From positions 1 through 47,531 of the forward strand of contig UQBJ01000016.1 in the NCBI GenBank assembly GCA_900539255.1: a stretch of 47,531 nucleotides of DNA, in the 5' to 3' direction. A program made the translations under genes and the position numbers. Shown piece after piece: positions 24,022-32,506 of this stretch. The notes below the pieces were generated by a model that saw nothing but the letters and a program-made list of their open reading frames with translations, was not told where the DNA came from and searched no databases. The stretch's first letter is position 1. Every line of letters starts with the position of its first letter. This DNA comes from an uncultured Campylobacter sp. GTDB lineage: Bacteria; Campylobacterota; Campylobacteria; Campylobacterales; Campylobacteraceae.

Positions 24022-25896
24022 TCAAGGCATTTTTGCTAGGAATTCATTTGCGCTTACAAAGCCTTCAAACCTTGAAATTTCAGCACCTTTTTCGTAAAAA
24101 ATCAGCACGGGCGGAGCAAAAACACCAAATTCTTTCATCATTTGTGTTTGTGCGCTGTCATTTTCGCTAATGTCGATTTTGACGAGTTTATAGCCTTTCA
24201 AACGCTCTTGCACGCGCTCATCGCTGAAAGTTTGCGTGTCTAAAAGTTTGCAGTTTTCGCACCACGAAGCAGTAAAATCAAGCAAAACTTTTTCATTGTC
24301 TTTAAGAGCCTTATTTACGGCGTTTAAGCTCGTAAGATACTCAAAATTTAGGCGCGAAGTTGGCGTAAAATTTTGTGAATTTACGCTTAAATTCAAAGGA
24401 TTTAAAAAGTCCTTGCCCCCAAAAAGCCCGCCTAAAAAAAGCACAAGGCTGTAAGCTAAAACAAGCGTTAAAAGTGCTTTTTTAGCCTTATCAAAGCCAT
24501 TTTGCGCACTGCCCCAAAGCCCCATAAAACTTGCGAAAAACACACCCAAAACGCCATAAGCTACCAAAATATAGCTACTTGGAGCGAAGCGAGACAGCAC
24601 CCACACCGCCATAGCAAGCATTACAAAGCCAAAAAAGACATTTACCCTTTGCGTCCAAGCCCCAGCCTTGATGAAACTAAGCCCCACGCCCACGAAAAGC
24701 AAAGGCACGCCCATACCAAAGCTCAGCACAAACAAAGCCAAAGCCCCAAGCACCAAATCCCCGCTCGTGGCGATATAAAGCAAAGCCGCAGCAAGTGGCG
24801 CGACAACGCAAGGACCTATGATGAAAGCCGACAAAAAGCCCATCAAAGCAACGCCCAAAACGCCTTTTGAATTTTTCGCGGGGTTGAATTTTTGCAAGCG
24901 CGCGGGCAAAGAAAGGCTAAAAACCCCAAAGCAAGCAAGAGCCAAAAGCACGAGAATGAGCGCAAACACCGCCAGCACAGCAGGCTTTTGCAAAAGCCCT
25001 TGCACGCTAGCCCCAAGACTTGCCGTGATAAGCCCAGCCAGCGCGTAAGCAAGGCTCATAAAAAAGACATAGACGAAAGAAAGCCACAAGGCGCGTTTTT
25101 TGCTGATATTTTGGGCTAAATTTGTGCTTTTACTTGAATTTTCGCTGAAATTCAAACTTTTGGTTAAATTTGGACTTGAATTTTTGTTTAAATTTACGCT
25201 TTTTGCTGAATTCTCACTTAAATTTTCGCCTGAATTTAAGTGAGAATTTGAGTGAGAATTCACATTTTTAGCTGAATTTCTTTCAGCTTTTGTGTCGCTT
25301 TTTGCGATACTTTGCGCTAAAATGAGCGATGAAAGTATCGGTATCATCGGCAAGGTGCAAGGTGTAAGAGAGAGCAAAAGCCCATAAGCAAAGAAAATGA
25401 CTAAGATGAGCGCGACATTTTTTTCTTGCAAATAACGCGTAAATTCGTTTGAATTTGAGCTTTTTTGCGAAAGCGGAGCGATGGTAAAGGTGTTGTTTTT
25501 GTCATTTTCTTGCGCTGTGATTTCAAAGTTTGCGCTCATCGGGCGGTAGCAAAAGCCGCTGTCTGCGCAACCTTGATAAAAAATTTCAAGTTTTGCTTGC
25601 TTTATTTTTGCATTTTCAAGCAAAAGGCGTGGCAAATCAAGCTGCAAAGCCCTGTAAAAGACTTCTTCTTTGTCCTTTACGACAAAATTTGGCAAATTTA
25701 AATAAGCCGTTATGTCATCGCCGTTTAAAAGCACTTTCAAGCGATTTTTGTAGAGAAAAATCCCATTTGCCAGCTCTATACGCACGAAAACGCCCTGTGT
25801 GTCGGCATTTTGCGTGAGTTTAAAGGCTTGTTGTGGTGTCAGCACGCTAGCAAAAACAAGCGTTACAAAACAAAGCAAGGTAAAAAAAACTTTCAT
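24022..25896 (-). CDS. dsbD: Thiol:disulfide interchange protein DsbD with low-complexity insert
   Basis: DsbD passes electrons from cytosolic thioredoxin across the inner membrane to periplasmic partners. Order seen: signal peptide; n-domain with CADSGFC (residues about 110-116); a membrane domain with TPCTLPMIPILSS and IGPCVVAPLAAAL carrying its two Cys; and a C-terminal thioredoxin domain with ASWCENCK. Residues about 207-260, a loop after the first membrane segment, are replaced by an Asn/Ser/Lys-rich insert encoded by a 12-site RAATTY array. Length 624 against roughly 570 for the C. jejuni protein. Possible partners: the CPFC lipoprotein at 6394. Divergent from ppk2, as in C. jejuni. Confidence 0.95.
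   Translation of the reverse strand: MKVFFTLLCFVTLVFASVLTPQQAFKLTQNADTQGVFVRIELANGIFLYKNRLKVLLNGDDITAYLNLPNFVVKDKEEVFYRALQLDLPRLLLENAKIKQAKLEIFYQGCADSGFCYRPMSANFEITAQENDKNNTFTIAPLSQKSSNSNEFTRYLQEKNVALILVIFFAYGLLLSLTPCTLPMIPILSSLILAQSIAKSDTKAERNSAKNVNSHSNSHLNSGENLSENSAKSVNLNKNSSPNLTKSLNFSENSSKSTNLAQNISKKRALWLSFVYVFFMSLAYALAGLITASLGASVQGLLQKPAVLAVFALILVLLALACFGVFSLSLPARLQKFNPAKNSKGVLGVALMGFLSAFIIGPCVVAPLAAALLYIATSGDLVLGALALFVLSFGMGVPLLFVGVGLSFIKAGAWTQRVNVFFGFVMLAMAVWVLSRFAPSSYILVAYGVLGVFFASFMGLWGSAQNGFDKAKKALLTLVLAYSLVLFLGGLFGGKDFLNPLNLSVNSQNFTPTSRLNFEYLTSLNAVNKALKDNEKVLLDFTASWCENCKLLDTQTFSDERVQERLKGYKLVKIDISENDSAQTQMMKEFGVFAPPVLIFYEKGAEISRFEGFVSANEFLAKMP
25118..25279. repeat. Strictly periodic RAATTY array inside dsbD
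   Basis: Twelve RAATTY hexamers begin at 25118, 25136, 25148, 25166, 25178, 25190, 25208, 25220, 25232, 25244, 25256 and 25274. Every step is 12 or 18 bp. GAATTT, AAATTT, AAATTC and GAATTC forms all occur, so the degenerate hexamer is conserved rather than a single exact repeat. In dsbD it reads as repeated Asn-Ser-type dipeptides with variable residues between. Confidence 0.9.
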
Positions 25897-25921
25897 AAAA
25901 TTCCTTTAAATTTAGTGTAAA

Positions 25922-25927
25922 TTATAA
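25922..25927 (+). promoter_or_regulatory. -10 box of the ppk2-amidohydrolase operon
   Basis: TATAAT ending at the first base of an upstream in-frame ATG (25927). A transcript from here would begin near 25934, so that ATG cannot be the start. This supports the start at 25972. Confidence 0.6.
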
Positions 25928-25971
25928 TGAAATATGCTAAACTTACGGAAATTTTTTCAAAAGGACGAGCG

Positions 25972-26964
25972 ATGAGCGAAAACAAGAGCGATTACAAGGC
26001 AAAAGAGGCTGAAAAATTTAGCTTGAAGACACTTGAAGCCGAATTTATGGACGAAAATGAAGAGGGGCTTTTAAAGCTGAGTCAAAAGCAAAAGAAAAAA
26101 GACGGCGACAAGCCCGAAAAGAAAGACGGCGAACCCAAAAAATATGTCAAAATCAAAGTCAAAAAAAGCGTGCTTGAATACGAAAAAGAGCTGATTGAAT
26201 TGCAAATTGAGCTTTTGAAATTCCAAAACTATGTCAAGGAAAAGGGGCTTAAAGTGCTGATTTTAACTGAGGGGCGCGATGCGGCGGGCAAAGGCGGCTC
26301 GATAAAGCGGCTTACGATGCACCTAAACCCACGCGGTTGCCGTGTGGTAGCCCTTGAAAAGCCAAGCGATGTGGAAAAAACGCAGTGGTATTTTCAACGC
26401 TACATTTCGCACTTGCCAGCAGCGGGCGAAATCGTGATTTTTGACCGCTCGTGGTATAACCGCGGCGGTGTCGAGCCTGTGATGGGCTTTTGCACGCCCG
26501 AACAGCACAAGCACTTTTTGCGCGAAGTGCCTAGCTTTGAGGAAATGCTAGTGGATAGCGGCATACTCTTTTTTAAATTCTACTTTTCTGTGTCAAAAGA
26601 CGAGCAAAAAAGGCGCTTTGAAAGTCGCCGCAACGACCCGTTAAAGCAATACAAGCTCTCCCCTGTGGATGCAAAAAGCCAAGAGCTTTGGGACAAATAC
26701 ACTGTGGCAAAATACTCAATGCTGCTTGCTTCAAACACGCCAAAATGCCCTTGGACGATTATCAGCTCGGACAAAAAGAAAAAAGCAAGGCTGAATTTAA
26801 TGCGCTATATCTTGCAAAGCGTAAATTACACAGACAAGGGCAAGGACATCAAAAAACCCGATGCAGACCTTGTAAGAGACGGCTTTGAGGAAATCAAAAG
26901 AATGGAAATCAGCCTAAACAAGGGCGATGAAAGCTTCAAAAAGCTTGACAAGCACAAAAAATGA
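25972..26964 (+). CDS. ppk2: Polyphosphate kinase 2
   Basis: PPK2 uses polyphosphate to phosphorylate nucleotides (GDP or ADP), or the reverse, in the cytosol. The preferred ATG at 25972 has AAAAGGAC and gives 330 residues, MSENKSDYK.... A charged Lys-rich N-terminus (about 75 residues) precedes the P-loop kinase core: Walker A TEGRDAAGKGGSIKR, lid and Walker B FDRSWYNRGGVEPVMGF, and RRNDPLKQYKLSPVD. It diverges from dsbD and overlaps the amidohydrolase start by 4 bp, matching C. jejuni Cj0604-Cj0605 by recollection. Confidence 0.94.
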   Translation: MSENKSDYKAKEAEKFSLKTLEAEFMDENEEGLLKLSQKQKKKDGDKPEKKDGEPKKYVKIKVKKSVLEYEKELIELQIELLKFQNYVKEKGLKVLILTEGRDAAGKGGSIKRLTMHLNPRGCRVVALEKPSDVEKTQWYFQRYISHLPAAGEIVIFDRSWYNRGGVEPVMGFCTPEQHKHFLREVPSFEEMLVDSGILFFKFYFSVSKDEQKRRFESRRNDPLKQYKLSPVDAKSQELWDKYTVAKYSMLLASNTPKCPWTIISSDKKKKARLNLMRYILQSVNYTDKGKDIKKPDADLVRDGFEEIKRMEISLNKGDESFKKLDKHKK

Positions 26965-28154
26965 TAGAACGCATTAAGGCACTAAGCGCGAAATTTTACC
27001 CGCAAATTCGCGCCTTGCGAGAGCAAATCCACGCCGAGCCTGAACTGAGCTTTGAGGAATTTAACACCGCTAAAAAAGTGTGTGAGATTTTGCAAAAAGC
27101 GGGCATTTCTTTTCAAAGTGGCGTGGCTAAAACGGGCGTTGTCGCGCAAATAGTAGGCACAAAAAAAGGCTCAAATGCCCAAAAATGCGTGCTTTTAAGA
27201 GCCGATATGGACGCCTTGCCCGTCGATGAAAAAAGCGGCGTTAGCTATGCTTCAAAGGTAGCTGGCAAAATGCACGCTTGCGGACACGATGGACACACAG
27301 CCGCTTTGGTAGGCGCGGCGCTCATTTTAAACGAGCTGAAAAGCGAATTTAGCGGTGTGGTGAAATTTATGTTTCAGCCTGCTGAGGAAAACTACGGCGG
27401 TGCTGAGCCGATGATAAGGGCTGGCGTGCTGGAAAATCCACGCGTTGATGCGATTTTTGGCTTTCATCTTTGGGGCAGCGTGCAAGAAAACAAGGCGCAA
27501 ATTTCAAGCGGTGCTGTGATGGCTGGCGTGGATAGTTTTGATTTGGAATTCATCGGCAAAGGCGGACACGGAGCGCACCCGCACACGGCAATCGACCCTG
27601 TGGTAATGGCGGCGAAATTCATCACTGACGCTCAAACGCTAGTTTCACGGCGTTTGAAACCTGTGGATGCGGGCGTAGTAACGATAGGGGCGATAAATGC
27701 TGGCACGACTTACAACATAATCCCCCAAAATGCCACGCTCAAAGGCACGGTGCGCTTTCTTAACGACAAAACGCAAAAAATCCTACAAAAAGGCATAGAG
27801 CAAATCGCCAAAGCCGTAGCGAGCGAGTTTAACGGCAAATTTAAACTGCAATACACCCGTGAGTATCCGCCACTCATCAACGACAAGGCGATGAGCGCGC
27901 TGGCACAAAGGGCTTTTGCTAAGGTTTTGGGCGATAAAAATGTCATCAAAGAAGCCACCGCTGATATGGGCGCTGAGGACTTTGCCTTTTTAGCAAGGGC
28001 GCGAAAGGGCGCGTATGTGTTTGTAGGCATTTCAAAGGACTTGAAAAGCCCCGCCTTGCACCACAGCCCGAATTTTTGCTGGGACACACAAAACCTAAAC
28101 GCCCTAATGCAAGGCGAAGCAGCGCTTGCGCTTGAATTTTTGGGCGCAAATTAA
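26961..28154 (+). CDS. M20-family amidohydrolase
   Basis: A 397-residue metalloenzyme of the hippurate hydrolase / N-acyl-L-amino acid amidohydrolase group. Metal-site motifs: RADMDALPVDE (near residue 80), MHACGHDGHTAALVGAA (near 108) and FQPAEENYGGAEPMI (near 140). The dimerisation domain spans about residues 185-300 (GKGGHGAHPHTAIDPV). It hydrolyses N-acyl amino acids or peptides; the exact substrate is not visible. The ATG overlaps the ppk2 stop (ATGA). It is cytosolic and lacks a signal peptide. Confidence 0.92.
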   Translation: MIERIKALSAKFYPQIRALREQIHAEPELSFEEFNTAKKVCEILQKAGISFQSGVAKTGVVAQIVGTKKGSNAQKCVLLRADMDALPVDEKSGVSYASKVAGKMHACGHDGHTAALVGAALILNELKSEFSGVVKFMFQPAEENYGGAEPMIRAGVLENPRVDAIFGFHLWGSVQENKAQISSGAVMAGVDSFDLEFIGKGGHGAHPHTAIDPVVMAAKFITDAQTLVSRRLKPVDAGVVTIGAINAGTTYNIIPQNATLKGTVRFLNDKTQKILQKGIEQIAKAVASEFNGKFKLQYTREYPPLINDKAMSALAQRAFAKVLGDKNVIKEATADMGAEDFAFLARARKGAYVFVGISKDLKSPALHHSPNFCWDTQNLNALMQGEAALALEFLGAN

Positions 28155-28754
28155 CCGACACAAACGCAAATGTCTTTTGACAAAACGCCTCCAACGCAAA
28201 ATGCTTAATCTAAAATTTGCCAAAATTTGGTTGAATTTTTACTCAAAAGCCTTGCTTTGAGTGTGAAATTTTAATCAACTTTGATTGCAAGCACGGCTTT
28301 TGTTTGTTATTTTAGGTAAATTTTTTGCAAGCCTTGCTTATCCGCTGTCATTATAAGCTGATAAATCAGCATAGCAAGTCATAAAAAGTAGCATTAAATT
28401 TAAATAAATTTTTAAACGCTCTCATACTGAGTCTTTGGCAAGGTTTCTATAAATTTAAACATTTAAAAAATTTCTTTTAAAAAATTTAGCTAAATTGCTA
28501 AATTTAAACTTAAATTCAGCAAAAACAAAGTTTCAAAACTCTTTCAATACTGCACGCTGTAAATAAAACTTAAAACGCTTACAAAATAAATTTGAGAAAG
28601 CAGAGTCAAATTTGTCGCATTTTCAAGGCTAAATTTAAAAAAAACACGGCGGAAATTTATAAAAAATTCATAAAAATCCATAATAAAAATTCACAAAAAT
28701 TTCAAAATTTCGCAAAAAATTCTTTTCATTTACTATTTTTGTGCGAAATTTGTG
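28155..28754. other. A/T-rich gap between the amidohydrolase gene and ssrA
   Basis: I see no gene here. It contains many RAATTY hexamers, a possible weak hairpin ACTCAAA..TTTGAGT at 28241-28262, and A/T-rich simple sequence. An open frame from 28592 runs into the tmRNA but only reflects the A-rich DNA and the tag codons. Confidence 0.6.
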
Positions 28755-28755
28755 C

Positions 28756-28761
28756 TATAAT
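28756..28761 (+). promoter_or_regulatory. -10 box of ssrA
   Basis: TGTGCTATAAT places TATAAT 14 bp before the mature 5' end of the tmRNA, with the extended TGN element typical of this group. Confidence 0.65.
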
Positions 28762-28774
28762 CACACTCACATTT

Positions 28775-29133
28775 GGGAGCGACTTGGCTTCGACAGGAGT
28801 AGAGTGGCTTAGGTGGCATACCGCTTTGGACAAAGCGTTAAAAGTCCGACAAAATTTAAACGCAAACAACGCGAAATTCGCTCCTGCTTACGCTAAAATC
28901 GCGTAGCGGTCGAGCCTTGCTGCTGGGCGATACTATCTAGCTTGGCGTGCGAGTAACCTTTTGATAGTGTAGTTTAGGCGTTTGACGAGCGTTTGAGCGA
29001 ATTTTAGTCTCAGCCGTGCAAGCTGGCTTTGGAGAATGAGCCTTGTGCGGTGAAGTTTTCATTCTTGCTAAGTATGTAGATGCCTATGACGGACTATTTT
29101 TGGACAGGGGTTCGACACCCCTCGCTTCCACCA
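28775..29133 (+). ncRNA. ssrA: Transfer-messenger RNA
   Basis: tmRNA rescues stalled ribosomes and tags the unfinished protein for proteolysis. The 5' end GGGAGCGACTTGGCTTCGAC and the 3' end with T-arm GGGGTTCGACACCCC and CGCTTCCACCA form the 7-bp acceptor stem, with one G-U pair. The CCA is encoded. The tag ORF at 28862-28906 reads ANNAKFAPAYAKIA followed by TAG; the C. jejuni tag, as I recall it, is ANNVKFAPAYAKAA. Total length is 359 nt, in the normal range for a one-piece tmRNA. Confidence 0.96.
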
Positions 29134-29450
29134 TAAACAAAATCTTAATTTTTTGACATTTTCGCTAAAAAGCGTTGATTTGTGGGCTTAAAATTCTTTA
29201 AATCATCATCGCAAATACGCTTAAATTCATCTTTTTTAGCCCATCATCACTTTTTCAAATTTAAGGGCTATTTTTGCTTGTGATTTGCCCGCAAATTTCT
29301 TTAAAATTTACACTCAACGACAAACAAAGTGTCAAATCAAAGCACTTTAACGAGTCAGCTTAAAAAAGCGCATTTTGAATTTCGCTCAAAATTTGCTTAA
29401 ATTTACCAAACAAAGCCCAAATTCAAAGCAAACTTTAAGTGTAAATGTGC
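29134..29450. other. Non-coding gap between ssrA and the hydrogenase gene
   Basis: A/T-rich with several RAATTY hexamers. I see no gene, tRNA or strong hairpin in it. The promoter of the next gene begins at its right edge. Confidence 0.6.
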
Positions 29451-29456
29451 TATAAT
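29451..29456 (+). promoter_or_regulatory. -10 box of the orphan hydrogenase small-subunit gene
   Basis: TATAAT after TGC (extended -10), 30 bp before the ATG at 29486. Confidence 0.6.
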
Positions 29457-29485
29457 CGCTTTAAATTCGCCCGAAAGGACAGCAA

Positions 29486-31153
29486 ATGGCTGATTTAAGC
29501 AATGATGAGCTAAAAGCCTTGCTTGAACAAAGGCTTGACGCCCTTAAAAGTAGCGCAAACACCGAGCCAAAGGACATAGACAACGAAAGTGTTGAGTTTT
29601 TGCTGAAAACTCTTGCTTTGCCAAGCGATTTTGCTCCGCTAGCGCAGCAGGTTTTTGAGCTGGCACCGCGCACAAAGGTTGTGTGGCTGCATTTAGCCGA
29701 ATGCACGGGGTGCAGCGAGAGTTTTTTGCGCACCGCAGCCCCGAATTTAGCGCATTTGCTCTTTGATTTCATCTCACTTGAATACCACGAAACCCTTATG
29801 ATAGCGGATGGCTGGCAGGCTGAGGAGAGCTTGGAGCGCCTTTTAGCAAGCGATGATGAGTTTATACTTGCTGTGGAGGGCGGTGTGGCGGCTATCGAAA
29901 CGCATTATCTTACCATAGGCGGCAAAGGCACGAGCGGCTTTGAGCTGCTGCAAAGCGCGGCAAAAAGGGCAAAAGCCGTCTTTGCCATCGGCACTTGTAG
30001 CTGTTATGGAGGCATTCAGGCTGCCCGCCCAAACCCAACGCAAAGCTGCGGTATCGGCGAAGTGCTGGCGCAAAAGGTGGTGCAAGTGCCCGGCTGCCCG
30101 CCAAGCGACACAAATATCGTGGTGAATTTGTGCTTTTTCGCGCTCTTTCAAACTACCCCGAATTTAGACGAGAAAAACCGCCCCAAATGGGCTTATGGCA
30201 AGTGTTTGCACGATATGTGCGAAAGAAAGGCTAAATTTGAAAGCGGGGTTTTTGCTGAGTGCTTTGATGACGCGCTGGCAAAAGATGGCGCGTGCTTGTT
30301 TAAGGTAGGCTGCAAGGGACCTTACGCTTACAGCAACTGCCCTAAAACTAAATTCAACGCTAAAACTTCGTGGTCTATCCAAGCTGGGCACGGCTGTATC
30401 GCCTGCTGCGAGCCGAATTTTTGGGACGAATTTGGCTTTTATGAAGTGCCGATGAACAACGCAAACGCTTATGAGGACTTTTCTTTGAGGGCTTTAAGCA
30501 AGGATAAATCTAGTGCAAATGCCGACACAAAGGGGCTTTTGCCCTTTGCGATGAGTGAGGGTTTAGATGAAAACGGCGTATTTTTGAGCTTTGGCGAAAA
30601 GCTAGGCGTGCTGTATAGCCACAACGGCGAGCTTTGCGATTTTTTAGCCTTTGAATTTGAGAGTAACGCAAAGCTCGTGCTGCAAAATTTAGCTAAAAAC
30701 AAGCTCGGAGCGGCGTTAGTGCAAAATTACAAAGACAAATTTCCCCATAATTTCGCCTTTATCGAGCAAAATTATGATGAGAATTCAAGTCCTAGCGGCG
30801 ATATAAGCAAATTTTTTGAGTATATCTTCGTGCTGGCAAGGGGTGAGCGGCTAAAAAGCGTGCAAGAGTTCTTTGAGTGCGCCGCTAGCTATAAATTCAA
30901 ACACGCTAGCCCCTTTGACATAAAGCTCTCATTAAGCGATGAGAGTGCAAAGCTCGATATAAGCAAGGCTATGCGCTTTCCGCTCATCTATCTTTGCGGT
31001 GGTTTGGGGATTGAGGGCATAGCATTTAGCGCTTGTGTCGCGCTTTTAGCAAGACTCAAAGAAACGCTTGATTTTCTCAGCACTCGTCAAAACAAGCCCA
31101 TAAGCGTGGATTTAAGGGTGGATTCGCCCATAGTGCGAGCACATTTGAGCTAA
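29486..31153 (+). CDS. hydA2: Orphan NiFe-hydrogenase small-subunit-like protein
   Basis: A 555-residue protein. Residues about 55-310 match NiFe-hydrogenase small subunits: LAECTGCSESFLR, IGTCSCYGGIQAA, VPGCPPSD and the distal-cluster region KCLHDMCERK ... GCKGPYAYSNCP ... AGHGCIACCEPNFWD, which together carry Cys for three Fe-S clusters. It has no Tat leader, so it is presumably cytosolic. The C-terminal 240 residues do not resemble the hydrogenase and I cannot place them. No large subunit or maturation gene is next to it, as for the C. jejuni HydA2 (Cj1399c by recollection). The electron-transfer role is inferred. Confidence 0.85.
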   Translation: MADLSNDELKALLEQRLDALKSSANTEPKDIDNESVEFLLKTLALPSDFAPLAQQVFELAPRTKVVWLHLAECTGCSESFLRTAAPNLAHLLFDFISLEYHETLMIADGWQAEESLERLLASDDEFILAVEGGVAAIETHYLTIGGKGTSGFELLQSAAKRAKAVFAIGTCSCYGGIQAARPNPTQSCGIGEVLAQKVVQVPGCPPSDTNIVVNLCFFALFQTTPNLDEKNRPKWAYGKCLHDMCERKAKFESGVFAECFDDALAKDGACLFKVGCKGPYAYSNCPKTKFNAKTSWSIQAGHGCIACCEPNFWDEFGFYEVPMNNANAYEDFSLRALSKDKSSANADTKGLLPFAMSEGLDENGVFLSFGEKLGVLYSHNGELCDFLAFEFESNAKLVLQNLAKNKLGAALVQNYKDKFPHNFAFIEQNYDENSSPSGDISKFFEYIFVLARGERLKSVQEFFECAASYKFKHASPFDIKLSLSDESAKLDISKAMRFPLIYLCGGLGIEGIAFSACVALLARLKETLDFLSTRQNKPISVDLRVDSPIVRAHLS

Positions 31154-31160
31154 ATTTGGG

Positions 31161-32498
31161 CTAAAATTCGCTTTGGCTTTCTAAATTCATTATCTTGTCG
31201 AGATAGCGTTGAGCTGATTTCTCATCAAGTGCCATTTTTGCGTTGTCAAAAAATTTGCGTTTTAGCTCTACTAGGCTCAAAGGCTTGTCGGGGTTGCCTT
31301 TGTTTATGTCTATGTCCTTGAAAATGCTTTGTTTGTTTGTTAAAGTCGCTTTTATGTGTCCGGGAAAATACTTTGGAAAGCCTTTGTTTTGGCGTTTTTC
31401 ATAGCTTATTTTACGCCCAAATTCAAGCACTTCATCTCGCTTTAAATTCTCATAAGAATGCAAATTTACAACGCCGTCCGTAAAGGCTAGTGCCATCAAA
31501 AATGGGGCTGAAAATTTAGCTTCATAAGCACTTTGCGGGCTGTATTTAGCCTTTATGGGGTCGCAGATGAAAGAGATAGGCACTTCATCGACAAAGCATT
31601 GTATATGCTCGATTTGCTCCGCTTTTAGCCCATCGTTGCGAAGTGCTAGCGCACACTCGATAAGCCCGTGCGCAAAATGACAGCAAGGATAAGGCTTGAT
31701 GCTCACTTGCATCAGCTGCCAAAACTCGCCCAAACCCTTGTCAAGCTCGCTTTTGTCGCACAACTCTTCACACCCAAAGGTGCGAAAAATGTTGTCGCGC
31801 CCCTCAAAAATGCTCTGCGGTCCTGTGAGTTTGTTTTTCGCTAAATTTGCTACCAAAATGCCGTTTTTGATGGCGTTTGCTATGTGTAAAACCTTTGAAT
31901 TTGAGCCGTTTGACAAAAATTCATTAACCCCGCTGGCAAAACTGCCCGCAAGCCCTAGTGCGTTGATGAATTCTTCTTCGTTTAAATCAAGCAAAACTCC
32001 CGCCGCCACTACGCTAGCAAAGTGTCCGCAAATGGCTGTGGTGTGAAAGCCTCTTTTGTGAAAGCTGCCTTTGCTGGCAACTCCGATTCTTGCGCCGATT
32101 TCCCAGCCCAAGATAAAGGCTTTCAGCACCTTTTCGCCGTCCTTACACACGCTAAAACCCCAACTCAAACAAAGCGGGGTTAAAATCGCACTCGCGTGCA
32201 AAATCGCCTCCGTGTGCGTGTCATCAAAGTCCAAAGCGTGCGCGCTTACGCCATTAAACATAGCGGCAAATTCAGCGCTCATTTTTGCGTCCTGCCCCCA
32301 AAGCTCGCATTTGCCCTTTGAGCTGTTTAGAGTTTTAAAGGCGTTCATAGCATTTTGCACGCTTTGTTCTTTGTGCGCTGCAAGTGCCGTGCCAAAGCTG
32401 TCAAGCATAAGCTCTTTTGCCCTTTGTTTAAGGCTTGCGCTCAGCTGTGAAAAATTTACGCCCACGATAAAACGAGCTAGAATTTGGCTGTAAAACAC
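31161..32498 (-). CDS. MmgE/PrpD-family protein
   Basis: A 445-residue member of the family that includes 2-methylcitrate dehydratase, aconitate decarboxylase and iminodisuccinate epimerase. Seen: an N-terminal helical domain with DSFGTALAA, HALDFDDTHTEAILHASAILTPL (residues about 85-107), FHKRGFHTTAICGHFASVVAA and SIKPYPCCHFAHG. These are family landmarks around the active-site cleft. It is the last gene of the ridA-dcuC-metC-lyase-prpD operon, 8 bp after the lyase. No methylcitrate synthase is nearby, so a propionate role is unlikely and epimerase-type chemistry is worth considering (inference). Confidence 0.85.
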   Translation of the reverse strand: MFYSQILARFIVGVNFSQLSASLKQRAKELMLDSFGTALAAHKEQSVQNAMNAFKTLNSSKGKCELWGQDAKMSAEFAAMFNGVSAHALDFDDTHTEAILHASAILTPLCLSWGFSVCKDGEKVLKAFILGWEIGARIGVASKGSFHKRGFHTTAICGHFASVVAAGVLLDLNEEEFINALGLAGSFASGVNEFLSNGSNSKVLHIANAIKNGILVANLAKNKLTGPQSIFEGRDNIFRTFGCEELCDKSELDKGLGEFWQLMQVSIKPYPCCHFAHGLIECALALRNDGLKAEQIEHIQCFVDEVPISFICDPIKAKYSPQSAYEAKFSAPFLMALAFTDGVVNLHSYENLKRDEVLEFGRKISYEKRQNKGFPKYFPGHIKATLTNKQSIFKDIDINKGNPDKPLSLVELKRKFFDNAKMALDEKSAQRYLDKIMNLESQSEF

Positions 32499-32506
32499 GG
32501 CTTTTC

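Noticed and set aside
25118..25279. Possible CRISPR array
   Set aside because: The repeat is only a degenerate 6-mer at 12-18 bp steps inside a reading frame. There are no 25-35 bp repeats, no spacers and no cas genes.
28592..28906. Open frame running into the tmRNA
   Set aside because: Its 3' end is simply the tmRNA tag ORF and the 5' part is A-rich non-coding DNA and promoter.
31161..32498. 2-methylcitrate dehydratase (prpD) of propionate metabolism
   Set aside because: No prpB, prpC or acnD-type gene nearby, and the family covers other activities, so only the family name is given.
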